A program made the position numbers and the translations under genes. This document shows, piece after piece, positions 1-8,290 of a stretch of 14,315 nucleotides of DNA. The DNA is taken from NCBI GenBank assembly GCA_900642245.1, contig CAAAJI010000263.1, positions 61,781-76,095 of the forward strand, written 5' to 3'. The stretch is from Fragilaria radians (taxonomy: Eukaryota > Bacillariophyta > Fragilariophyceae > Fragilariales > Fragilariaceae). The notes under the pieces are model-generated. The model worked only from the letters and a program-made list of their open reading frames with translations. It did no database searches and was not told the origin of the DNA. The stretch's first letter is position 1; every line of letters begins with the position of its first letter.

Positions 1-74
1 TTATTGATGTTGTCATGACTGCATCAAACTAAAATCTTCAAAGCGACGTTAAAGTTACAATTTGGAGTTTTGAA

Positions 75-1217
75 TTATTTCACTGGTTGAAGAAGTATTG
101 TTGCCAGTAACATGAGAAAGAAGACAAAACCCAATGCCATAATGGCCAAGGTAATATCCACACGTCCCTCCTCAATACGGTACCAACCCCATCGTGAGGA
201 TAGAGCATCCGAAATTTCTCCTACAATCCGTTGATATAGATCTGAATCTACAGTTAGTACATACACGAGATCATCCTGTGTATGAAGAGGAGTCATGGGA
301 TCGGTTTCCATTGTTGTCTTCTCCAGGAGCGAAGATGATGAAGGATGATGAGGATGATATTGTGAGGGTAGTCTTGTGGATGATGATGATGATGATGACG
401 ATCCCAGTTGTCGTTCAATAGAAAGTATTCCTGGTTCCATTTCATCATCCAATAACAATCGTACTCGATCTTTAGGTAAGGGAATATGAATCTTGGGTCG
501 TTCATACCATGAAACGTATGGAATATTGTCATCCGGTAGAATAGTTGTTGCTTCTTGTCTACTAGGATGGTATGTTATGGGTGTATGGGACATTAAGGAT
601 TCTTCTTGAAGCCATAATTCATGATCATCATGATTGTCATCATTCGTTGGATATGCTTCCACGGAAGATAGATTTAATTGTTGATATCGTGCTCGAAAAG
701 CAGCTCGATATCGAGGAGGAATAACAGAGGATAGAGAGACTATGGAGGGTGATGTAGTATTACTAGTAGAATTGGATTCTGTTGTTGACGTTGTTGCGTT
801 CAAAGACCAAGAATTGGACATGGTTGTATTCTTTCCTAGTAGTCCCTTGTCCTTGGTATCCTGAAAGAAAAAGGAGCAATCATGTACAACGTCAGCATAT
901 TGTTGGGATGTCGACGAAAGTATTTGCGTCGAATCTTCGTCCATATATTTATAGGATGCAGCATGTTCTAAATCATGATCATCCTTATGTGATGATGATG
1001 TATCTTGATTGTCATTTCGTAGTGATGATGTTGATGGTGATGATGGTGATGATGATGTTGTATTTGTGGACCAAGCAACTTTCTTCCACCACAATGGCGA
1101 TGATGATGAATCATCCTTTGGATTTTTAGATGAATCTACTAAAATTGGTTGATTGGTATCTTTTGTATCATCCTCGTTTGATAATAAGGAGGATTGATTT
1201 CCAACATGAAATTCCAT
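75..1217 (-). CDS. Ser/Thr/Asp-rich protein with C-terminal membrane anchor (diatom-type, unknown function)
   Basis: A 380-residue protein of unknown function. Residues 1-160 are low-complexity and rich in Ser, Thr, Asp and Asn, so probably disordered. A more ordered part follows: a basic patch at 168-178 (RYRAAFRARYQ), then a segment at 241-270 (KIHIPLPKDRVRLLL...EPGILSIERQ), a Ser/His-rich linker at 272-297 and a second ordered segment at 318-346 (YVLTVDSDLYQRIVGEIS). A single hydrophobic helix spans about 355-376 and is followed by only four residues. This topology is typical of a tail-anchored protein with its bulk in the cytosol. The ATG at 1215-1217 has A at -3 and G at +4, a good eukaryotic start context. 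The two ordered segments plus the membrane helix resemble, from memory, uncharacterised conserved diatom proteins; this is not a database result. Poly-Ser comes from GAT/TCA trinucleotide repeats. No catalytic motif is visible. An acceptor-like tract inside the gene is described in the findings. Confidence 0.75.
   Translation of the reverse strand: MEFHVGNQSSLLSNEDDTKDTNQPILVDSSKNPKDDSSSSPLWWKKVAWSTNTTSSSPSSPSTSSLRNDNQDTSSSHKDDHDLEHAASYKYMDEDSTQILSSTSQQYADVVHDCSFFFQDTKDKGLLGKNTTMSNSWSLNATTSTTESNSTSNTTSPSIVSLSSVIPPRYRAAFRARYQQLNLSSVEAYPTNDDNHDDHELWLQEESLMSHTPITYHPSRQEATTILPDDNIPYVSWYERPKIHIPLPKDRVRLLLDDEMEPGILSIERQLGSSSSSSSSTRLPSQYHPHHPSSSSLLEKTTMETDPMTPLHTQDDLVYVLTVDSDLYQRIVGEISDALSSRWGWYRIEEGRVDITLAIMALGFVFFLMLLATILLQPVK
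379..397. repeat. GAT trinucleotide microsatellite inside the CDS
   Basis: About six perfect GAT units on the plus strand, read as TCA codons on the minus strand. They encode most of the eight-Ser run at residues 273-280 of the tail-anchored protein. Because the unit is three bases, changes in repeat number would alter Ser-tract length without shifting the frame. A looser, interrupted GAT/GGT/GTT array at about 1021-1060 encodes the Ser/Thr/Pro-rich stretch near residues 53-65. Confidence 0.8.
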
Positions 1218-1266
1218 CTTACGTTGGTGTGTTGCTGCTATCCAAATAATCTTTCGAAAACTGCGG

Positions 1267-1284
1267 TCGCTAGTGTGCTAGCGA
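1267..1284. promoter_or_regulatory. Perfect 7-bp inverted repeat upstream of the tail-anchored protein gene
   Basis: TCGCTAG, a four-base spacer (TGTG), then CTAGCGA. The palindrome begins 50 bp upstream of the minus-strand start codon at 1217, and is notably GC-rich for this region. It could be a dimeric transcription-factor site in the core promoter or a small hairpin in the 5' untranslated region. The sequence cannot tell these apart, and the regulatory role is inferred from position only. Confidence 0.35.
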
Positions 1285-1591
1285 GTGTAGTGTCAAATTT
1301 AGTGTGATACTAACAAAGCATTATACAAGTTTCTTAATGAAAAAGCAACCACACTCTGATCTTACTCATTGGATGCTTAATAACTTAAATTGTTGCAATT
1401 ACATTTGCTATATATATGTATAGTAACAAAACTGCAGAAATGAATCCATCCTTGTTCACAAAATCAGGATAAATAACTTCCCAGGCTCAACAGGGTTGTT
1501 GGTAACTTGGCAAAGTTGCTTTTAGTATTGATACTGACGTTTTATCACACAAAGAATACACTTTAGAAAGCCAAATTCATAATATTTTTTT

Positions 1592-1647
1592 TCAATCATA
1601 CTGTGTTTTTTGATCTTGATTCATGATTGATATGAGAAAAACACAGT
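1592..1647. repeat. Two interleaved perfect inverted repeats (pseudoknot-like topology)
   Basis: Arm A is TCAATCAT at 1592-1599 and its complement ATGATTGA is at 1623-1630. Arm B is ACTGTGTTTTT at 1600-1610 and its complement AAAAACACAGT is at 1637-1647. The order is A-B-A'-B', so the 8-bp and 11-bp stems cross, as in an H-type RNA pseudoknot. As DNA, each pair could instead form its own cruciform. Both stems are perfect. No function is known to me, and AT-rich sequence raises the chance level. Confidence 0.5.
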
Positions 1648-1981
1648 TTTCACCATCAAAATCAAACAGTACCTAAACATCATTATAACCTTTACTTATC
1701 CTATGAAAAGTAAAAACATTAGCCTCACTTTATGTCATAACTTGCATTTGTGATTCAATGATGTCTCCATTTTATAAAGATTTTCAAATCAAGTTATTAG
1801 TCAAATTTATAAAGCATTATAATTAATTCATTTCATTTTGAACATGCAGTATCCATGACATCATGTTAGATGATTACAAGCTTTACTGTAGACCTGATAT
1901 AATATAACTATACATGAGAAAGTATTGGGTTCTTGAAAGTTTCTCTTGAAATAATACAACATCACAAAATACATGACAATG

Positions 1982-2605
1982 TCAGCAACCACTCATCTTC
2001 CTCAATAGTTGTTGCATTGAGCGGGATGCTTGCTTGGGACTCATTCGCCATGCGGGTATATTGGAAGTGGGCTTAGCAACCGGAACTCGCTTCTGCGGTA
2101 GCTGATGTGGTTGGTGCGATTTATCTCTAGCTCGTTGAACAGCCTCCATGACCGACCACTGGCTTACCAGACTATACGCGAGAGCAATACCTGTATAGGT
2201 GGCTGATCCAAGCGAAGAACATTGTCCGTCTCGTAGAACAGCTGCCCGTCCAGCTCTCCTATTCTGTTCTTGTCATTTTGCACCCTGTACTGTCATGCCC
2301 TCAAGTCCCCGTCGCAATGCAACATCATAATCGGCATCTTCTGAGTCTAACTCTGGATTCCAAAGAATGTCTTGAATTTCTGCTCGAATTTGTTCCATCT
2401 CCTTTTCCTTATACCACGAATTAGCGACCTCTATTGGGCTATAATTCTTGATGTGTAATATCTCCTTCATCATTACGCGAGGATGAAAACAAACTTTTCG
2501 CATCCCATTGACAAGACCCTTACCTTGGTCATGGAGACTAACATCCAGAAGGTCTGTTTCGAATGCACAGTAAGTATCTAGTTCGTCATTATTGCTATCT
2601 GACAT
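1982..2605 (-). pseudogene. Copy 1 of the repeated ~208-aa diatom-type gene, interrupted by one in-frame TGA
   Basis: Read from the ATG at 2605, this copy matches the two intact paralogues codon by codon, but Arg111 is replaced by a stop (TGA, plus-strand tca at 2273-2275). The paralogues have CGA, so one C-to-T change at a CpG explains it. Beyond the stop the frame stays open for 96 codons to the usual terminal TGA at 1982-1984, keeping nearly all family residues (RRAGRAAVLRDGQ, IALAYSLVSQW, ARDKSHQP, NIPAWR). The Pro/Gln-rich stretch is one residue shorter. If translated as is, the product is 110 residues and lacks the conserved C-terminal half. Other changes from copies 2 and 3 include R13C, D30G and E34G. 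The frame is also open upstream to 2827, but the paralogues have stops and indels there, so the ATG at 2605, shared by all three copies, is preferred. It could be a young pseudogene, a readthrough gene (TGA followed by C) or a sequence error. Confidence 0.75.
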
Positions 2606-2829
2606 GGTTAATGTATTATTTTGATGTTTGACTTTTGTGACAATATCTGGAAGTTTTAAGACTTCCTTTGTCATCACTTCAAGGAACACTGAGGGATTTT
2701 GCTTTCCAATGTATGCTATTAAAGGCCGTACACAAAGTGCGAAAGCGAATTGAAAGAAAATTGAAAACCCCATCCATGTTTCATCTTCTAAGTCTCTCAT
2801 GATCATATATATTTCAAGTGGTAACATGA

Positions 2830-4568
2830 AGTTGATTTAAGTGACAGTACCAAAATAATTGTCCGGCTTGACCAATTTTATACATACAGCAATGCAAAAA
2901 ACCTAGAGATGTAAACGCGCGTGTGGATCCATAACGCAATTTCACATCGCATATTCCGTTGGAACTGCACTGCAGCGTAAAAAAATCGTGTGTTGATGGA
3001 GATTCGAGATGGATAAATAATAAATCCAATCTTAGGTCAATCTGATGAAAAAATTCTCTCTATCAATGTGTCATTATCTGAATTTAAATCATGAATTTGA
3101 TTCAGAGGACTGGTTGTTGACTACTATCCATGGAGTAAAATATTGGGTATACTTTATTCTCCTGCAAATTCAGCACTTCCGTTACATTTTGTATAATGAT
3201 TACAAGAAAGAACAGTCAAATATCCGAAACCAGATGATACTTCACTTTGAATCGTACAACGAATAGATATTCTTTCTGAAAGAGTCTTAAGCATCTGATA
3301 AATATTGGAATAAGTTATGAACATAGGAATGAAGTCAAGGCACAGCTGAGAGATTTGACTATAGTATAGAGTATATGACCTGTACAAGTCAAAATGGTCA
3401 AAATAGAATCAAGAAATAACTGAAAATTAAGAAACTCTGTGGTGATGAGTCGTACGTATTACTACACTTTTTGAGTATAACTTTGAAATAAACGGATATT
3501 TAGCTAATATTGCAATTGACAAAATAGTATTGCAAGTATTCTAACACAACATGACATTGATGAAAGAAACAGATAAAGGCAAATTCTTTTTTCAGTTAAT
3601 TTGATTTGCGGATTCCCACAGTACTATTACTTTAGCATATATCATCTTGAATATAATGGACGAAAATGAGAATTTGCCTTTTCATCATTATTTCTCTTGT
3701 TCTGAAGGATAATTAGGTTCATTGCAACTAGTATGCCTGAATTTTAAGGTATTCTCATCGATTATGGCTTTTCCCAATGATCACAATATTCCGAAAGAAA
3801 AGAAACCACAAATAGATCAAAGTACCTGTTTGTCTGTGCCCTCCAGTTTGTTACTTACTTGAGACTTCTACTAGTTAGACCCTGAAACATTCTTGCGTCA
3901 TTTATAGAACTGAATTTCTTTTTATAATTTAAAGTGCCTCATTTTCTTAGAACATCTTAACTAGTGCCAAAGCAAATTTGTTCCCTTGTTCAATAACGGT
4001 GCCATTTTGAGAGATACCTTGTATCGGAATTTTATGCAGAGTTACCTTAAGATTTTATTGATCATTTGAAGTATCAATTACCATACTTTTATCCTACCAA
4101 AGCCCCAAGAAAAGGCAAACCCCTATTGTGAAAATATGGCAGCTTATTGGACAATTTTTGCATAATTTAGCCTACCCAACCCCCCTCCAAGATCTTTCAA
4201 AATACTTCTACCCTCACAATTTCACCGGACAGCAGTAAACTAATGTAAGGACAACTGAATTGACATTTTATTACAATCTATTTCATCTAAACTCAGTGAT
4301 GATATTTAATATGGATTTTTTCAGCTATTTATCATCCATCATGGAGGGTTGCGAAATAAACCTGAGCATGTTTCTGTTTTAACCGGTTTTACTAGTCTAA
4401 GGCAATGTAGCAAACTAGCAAATTCGATTCTCATTAACACAAGCGTTTGGAAAATACTTTATCTCTTTGAAGGTATTTACTAAGTGAAATTCAGAGATAC
4501 TCCATTGATTTGACGCTGACAAAAGAGTTCTTTTTCATTTATTTTTGAGGTCTTTTTCATTTATTTTT
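2830..4568. other. Non-coding tail of repeat unit 1
   Basis: About 1.7 kb with no gene I can support. Short open frames here (for example 3045-3266 plus, 3154-3387 minus) are not preserved in the homologous positions of units 2 and 3 and have no recognisable motif. The stretch aligns in patches with 6575-8009 and 9458-10398. Upstream promoter elements of gene copy 1 would lie at its left end, but no conserved box stands out. Confidence 0.6.
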
Positions 4569-4572
4569 GAGG
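4529..4572. repeat. Perfect 22-bp direct tandem duplication
   Basis: A 22-bp unit starting TCTTTTTCATTT and ending TTTTTGAGG occurs twice back to back (4529-4550 and 4551-4572). Units 2 and 3 carry a single diverged version at the same place, just left of the ~130 bp element. The second copy is therefore a local, recent slippage duplication specific to unit 1. Confidence 0.9.
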
Positions 4573-4700
4573 TCTCATCTTGGTGTCCAGATGAGATGTG
4601 AGGCTGCTGGAGCCATCAACATGTCACAACCTCTACTTATTGATAGTTTCCTGGAGAATTCAGGCTTGATAGACAAAGACAAAATTCGCACCAAAAATGA
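4569..4700. repeat. ~130-bp repeated element, copy in unit 1
   Basis: One of four related copies. Shared landmarks: GAGG(T/C)CTCAT at the start, TGTGAGGCTG, (A/T)ACATGTC, CCTCTACTT, TTGATAG and CACCAAAAATGA at the end. This copy contains a perfect 7-bp hairpin near its start (CTCATCT at 4574-4580, AGATGAG at 4589-4595). Read on the minus strand it is open and gives LSLSIK-EFSRKLS-SRG-DML, related to the peptides from the unit 2 and unit 3 copies. It may be an old small repeat or a degenerate exon; neither can be shown. Confidence 0.65.
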
Positions 4701-4865
4701 CAACAAAAGACATTAAATTGACAATCTCAGGAATCACCATGGCCAATACAAATGGCTAAAATACAAAGGCTAAATTTTTCACTTTTCATAAAGATATGCG
4801 TCAGTAATTGAAATCTTAAACTATTTGGGAGAATCAACACATTCAGACAGTCAGACCGGAAAATT

Positions 4866-5637
4866 GTGAGGCCAACCAAGCCACTCATCAACAAAATCAC
4901 CCTATCTTATCCATAAACTCCAAGATAGGAAACTGATAATTTTGTTGACACCCCTAATTCAAAGCCTAATTCCTGATGATAATGAAGTTGCGCTCGAAAT
5001 TTCACCAAAAATACAATCACATACTAGACACATAACATCAATGTGATATACCACAACTTTAGCTACTAGGTATGAAATGACGGTATCAAGGTTGAATCAA
5101 TCAAATCAAATAATGCATCATTATTTTTTGCACCTTCAACTCAAATTAATGGATTGGTAAATTTGATCTATTTTCGATACCGAGCGACAGGCGGAGAACA
5201 CGGGCATTCAAGTTAACATGTAACTTAGATGCTGTCTTTATCAACAAAAGAGGGTCCATTGACATCAAGAAAAACTCCGACACGTATAATTATGGGCAAT
5301 TCAACCTGTACTGAAAAATTAATCCCTCCTTTCAAGGGGATAAAAAATTTAATCCTAGATGCTTAAATCATCAACTTTGTGATGATTTTGACATAAAGAG
5401 AAGCTCAATATGTAAAACAATTAATTTGAGATCAGGGCACCCAACAAATTACAACCATGTAACTAGGCTCTGCAACAATTATACTCATACTAGGTTAAAC
5501 TATATTTGAAAAATGATTATATCATTATTTAAGCACTCTGAGTAACCACAGGTTTCAGCATCAAAGCCAAAAGTCATAGAATCCTTCCTTTATCATCTTA
5601 TATGCATAGTTAATATCAATAAGTATCAGACTTTGCG
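4866..5637. other. Unrepeated spacer between repeat units 1 and 2, non-coding
   Basis: About 770 bp with no counterpart between units 2 and 3, where the corresponding junction is under 100 bp. No coding frame of note. Its left end carries the long imperfect inverted repeat at 4889-4947. It is either an insertion in unit 1 or a piece lost from the later units. Confidence 0.6.
4889..4947. repeat. Imperfect two-part inverted repeat at the right end of unit 1
   Basis: Outer arms CAACAAAAT (4889-4897) and ATTTTGTTG (4939-4947), inner arms CCTATCTT (4901-4908) and AAGATAGG (4922-4929). The loop is 13 nt, and there is an unequal internal bulge of 3 against 9 nt. It sits just outside the last block shared with unit 2, so it marks the junction between repeated and unrepeated sequence. 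Confidence 0.6.
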
Positions 5638-5714
5638 TAACTATACATGAGAAACTATCGTGTTCTTGAAAGTTTCTCTTGAAATAATGCTACATCTCGA
5701 GTTACATTGCAATG

Positions 5715-6341
5715 TCAGCGACCACTAACCTTCCTCAATAATTGCTGCATTGAACGGGATGCTTGCTTAGGACTCAGTCGCCATGCTGGTATATTGGAAG
5801 TGGGCTTAACAACTGGAAATTGCTTCTGTTGCTTCGGTTGTGGTGGTTGATGTGATTTATCTCTAGCTCTTTGAGCAGCCTCCATGACCGACCATTGGCT
5901 TACTAGACTATACGCGAGAGCGATACCTGTGTAGGTGGCTGATCCAAGGGAAGAGCATTGTCCGTCTCGTAGAACAGCTGCCCGTCCAGCTCTCCTATTC
6001 TGTTCTTGTCGTTTTGCACCCTGTACTGTCATGCCCTCAAGTCCCCGTCGCAACGCAACATCATAATCGGCATCTTCTGAGTCTAACTCTGGATTCCAAA
6101 GAATGTCTTGAATTTCTGTTCGAATTTTTTCCATCTCCTTTTCCTTATACCACGAATTAGCGACCTCTATTGGGCTATAATTCTTGATGTGTAATATCTC
6201 CTTCATCATTACTCGAGGATGAAAACAAACTTTTCGCATCTCATTGACGAGATCCTTACCTTGGTCATGGATACTAACATCCAAAAGGTCTGTTTCGAAT
6301 GCACGGTAGGTATCTAGTTCGTCATTGTTGTTAAGAGACAT
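5715..6341 (-). CDS. Copy 2 of the repeated ~208-aa gene (diatom-type family, unknown function), intact
   Basis: Encodes 208 residues from the ATG at 6341. I cannot assign a biochemical role. The N-terminal half (residues 8-63) has ELDTYRAFETDLLDVS and CFHPRVMMKEIL. The middle (64-100) has SWYKEKEMEKIR and ends in LRRGLE. Residues 100-161 contain the most family-like stretch, RRAGRAAVLRDGQ...GIALAYSLVSQWSVMEAA. The pattern W-Y...RGLE...RR..A..VL..Q...G...IA..Y...S resembles, from memory, a very large group of uncharacterised diatom proteins. A Gln/Pro/Lys linker (163-177) leads to a basic, Ser-rich tail. No signal peptide or membrane helix is seen, so it is probably soluble. The frame is open 13 codons further upstream, but the ATG at 6341 is the one shared with copy 1. 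It lies in the same orientation as copies 1 and 3. Confidence 0.85.
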   Translation of the reverse strand: MSLNNNDELDTYRAFETDLLDVSIHDQGKDLVNEMRKVCFHPRVMMKEILHIKNYSPIEVANSWYKEKEMEKIRTEIQDILWNPELDSEDADYDVALRRGLEGMTVQGAKRQEQNRRAGRAAVLRDGQCSSLGSATYTGIALAYSLVSQWSVMEAAQRARDKSHQPPQPKQQKQFPVVKPTSNIPAWRLSPKQASRSMQQLLRKVSGR

Positions 6342-6574
6342 GGTTGATTTATTTTGTTGAATGTTTGACTTTTGTGACAAGATATGGAAGTTTTAAGACT
6401 TCCTTCGTCATCACTTGAAGGAACTCTGAGGGATTGTATTTTATCAACTGCCTTATAAAAGAGTAAGGACGAAGGGAAAGAAAGTTGAAAACCCCATCCA
6501 TGTTTCATTTTCTAAATCTCTCATGACCATATGTATTTCGAATGGTAACACGAAACAAGCTCCAGCCTCAAAGT

Positions 6575-8009
6575 TCCTGGAAAGCCAAATTCATAGTGAA
6601 TTTTACATGTAAACTCGGCTCGACAAATTTTACACACTCAGCAACGCAACCGTGAGGATATACATGTGTGGATCCAAAAATTAATTCACATCAATTATAT
6701 TTGATCGTGAGTTGAAGAGTATTACGTTGGAACTGCAGGAATTAAAAATTCGTCTGTTGAGCATTATTTAGGAAAGAAACGATTACTAAACGCAGTCATG
6801 AGATGTGAAAAGAAACAGCCCCCATGAATGTATCGATTTCTGAATATACACGACTGGACTGGTTATCAACCACGATGATTGCAACTTTCAATATCTCTCA
6901 AGTATATGTGGCTCGAATAAAGAGCAGTAAATATCAGAAACCAAGACTATACTTCATTTCCTATCGTAAAGCAAAAGGAAATCCTTCCTGAAAGAATCAG
7001 TAACATAAGAATGAAAGCAAGGTACAGCTGAGGGAAAAGAAAAGATCATAGAGTGTATGCATCATATGAGTCCAACGGAATAAGAATTAATTGAAAATAA
7101 AGTGACTCTGCAATACTGAATTGCTGCAATATTTGAGTTTCACTTTTAACCAAACAGAAACTTAGCTACTAATTGTAATTAACTAAATAGTATTTCAAAT
7201 ATTGAAAGGTATATGAGCTGTACAAGTCAAAACGGGATGAAGAAGAAACTGAAAATTAGAAGCACTGCGCAGATAAGTTGGAAGTATTGTTACACTTTCT
7301 GAGCTTCATTTTAAGCTATCAGATATTTGCTTAAAACATTATGGTAATAAGCAAAAAAGTAAACTAAGAATTTCTATTCAGCGTACCTGAATTCTAAGGT
7401 ATTGGCATAGCTTATGGGATTCCCAATGAAAAAAATGAATACCGGTATAAATGGAACCATAAAAACATCAATTCAGGTGTTTCATATTTTGTCTCTAGAT
7501 TGTTTTTTACTTGAGACTTCTACTACTTCAGCCATGAAGCATTTTTTTGCATAAACTAAATTTCTTTTGTAACCTCAAGTACCTCATTTTCTTAGAAATC
7601 CTTAACTATTCCCAAACCAAATTGTTTATCTGTCACTTCAAAATCTCTCTCTGTAACAATAAAGCTTTGAGGAAGAACCCGTATCGGACTTGTCAGCGGT
7701 CTTGCCTCAAAACTTCATTGGCTGTTACCTTTTGGATTTCAACGCACAACAGCTATCAAGAATGCAACCCAAATAATAAAATCCGCCATCGTCGAAACGT
7801 CACTATTGATTTCATTCTGATCAAAGGTAAAATAAAATTATTGAAGGACTTTACAATACCAAAGAGGATGATATTGCATCATGTTTCTACAAGCTTTTCC
7901 AGTGTTTCAAAACATATTTTCTCTTTGGCGGCTTCTGCGTAGTAAAACTCAGAGTCACTCCAGCTTATACTTTGGCTTGATGCTGGCAAAAAGGTTTGTT
8001 TTTGTTTTT
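6575..8009. other. Non-coding tail of repeat unit 2
   Basis: About 1.4 kb without a supported gene. The longest plus-strand frame, 7547-7942 (131 codons), has no recognisable motif, biased composition, and no preserved frame in units 1 or 3. Two related segments, about 7081-7170 and 7241-7335, look like an internal duplication. The second matches 3410-3506 of unit 1 better. Confidence 0.6.
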
Positions 8010-8145
8010 GAGGCCTCATTACTCACTATCCAGGAGAGATATGAAGCTAATGTAATCAATTAGCATGTCCCAGCCTCTACTTCTTGACAGTCTTCTGCAG
8101 AGCTCAAGCTTGATAGACAAACTAGAAAATTTGCACCTAAAATGA
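8010..8145. repeat. ~130-bp repeated element, first copy in unit 2
   Basis: Begins GAGGCCTCAT and ends CACCTAAAATGA. The middle is especially close to the unit 3 copy (GTAATCAATTAGCATGTCCC in both). Only a weak 3-bp hairpin remains at the position where unit 1 has its 7-bp stem. On the minus strand it is open and gives RLSRSRGWDMLIDYISF, identical in 14 consecutive residues (LSRSRGWDMLIDYI) to the unit 3 copy. Confidence 0.65.
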
Positions 8146-8169
8146 AATATAGAAGTATACCCTCTTTTA

Positions 8170-8290
8170 GACCTCATGACTATATGGGTATCCATATAAA
8201 TGTGAGGCTGATGTAAGCACTTAGCATGTCCTAACATCTGCTGCTTGACATTTTCGTGCAGAATTCAGGATTGATAGCAAGAGATATACC
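8170..8290. repeat. ~130-bp repeated element, second copy in unit 2
   Basis: A second, more diverged copy 25 bp to the right of the first, absent from units 1 and 3. It has TGTGAGGCTGATGTAAGC and AGAATTCAGGATTGATAG. It contains a perfect 7-bp hairpin (TATATGG at 8181-8187, CCATATA at 8192-8198) at the position of the unit 1 hairpin, but with unrelated stem sequence. The minus-strand frame that is open in the other copies has an in-frame TAG here. Confidence 0.6.

Larger units (their letters stand above)
1218..1886. other. Non-coding AT-rich intergenic region
   Basis: No convincing reading frame on either strand. This stretch holds the presumed promoter of the minus-strand gene ending at 75 and the region downstream of the first gene of the repeated array. 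Two notable structures are annotated separately: the GC-rich palindrome at 1267-1284 and the interleaved inverted repeats at 1592-1647. A short TA-rich run lies near 1409-1420. No tRNA or other RNA gene was recognised. Confidence 0.6.
1887..4865. repeat. Tandem repeat unit 1 (of 3), ~3.0 kb
   Basis: First of three direct repeat units. The left edge (TAACTATACATGAG at 1905, with weaker similarity to unit 3 from about 1887) recurs at 5638 and 8523. The unit then carries the interrupted gene copy at 1982-2605 and a long tail. Recognisable tail landmarks shared with the other units include GTGTGGATCC near 2920 (also near 6665 and, with one change, 9553), ACTTGAGACTTCTAC near 3858 (7508, 10037), the ~130 bp element near 4569, and the end block GAATCAACACATTCAGACA near 4841 (8381). 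Similarity in the tail is clear but broken by many indels. No transposase, reverse transcriptase or terminal inverted repeat was found, so a segmental duplication is preferred over a mobile element. Confidence 0.8.

Noticed and set aside
1409..1420. TATATATATG run as a TATA box
   Set aside because: It is about 190 bp upstream of the nearest start codon, and such runs are common in this AT-rich sequence.
2606..2827. Upstream in-frame extension of gene copy 1 to an ATG at 2827 (74 extra codons, partly hydrophobic)
   Set aside because: The homologous stretch in copies 2 and 3 has stops and indels in this frame, while all three copies share the ATG at 2605/6341/9226.
6254..6260. Donor-like GGTAAGG on the minus strand inside the repeated genes (also about 2518-2524 and 9139-9145)
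   Set aside because: The frame is open and conserved across it in all three copies, encoding DQGK(D/G)LVN, and no suitable acceptor with a family-consistent join was seen.
7547..7942. 131-codon plus-strand frame in the tail of unit 2
   Set aside because: No recognisable motif, composition typical of AT-rich non-coding sequence, and the frame is not preserved in the homologous parts of units 1 and 3.
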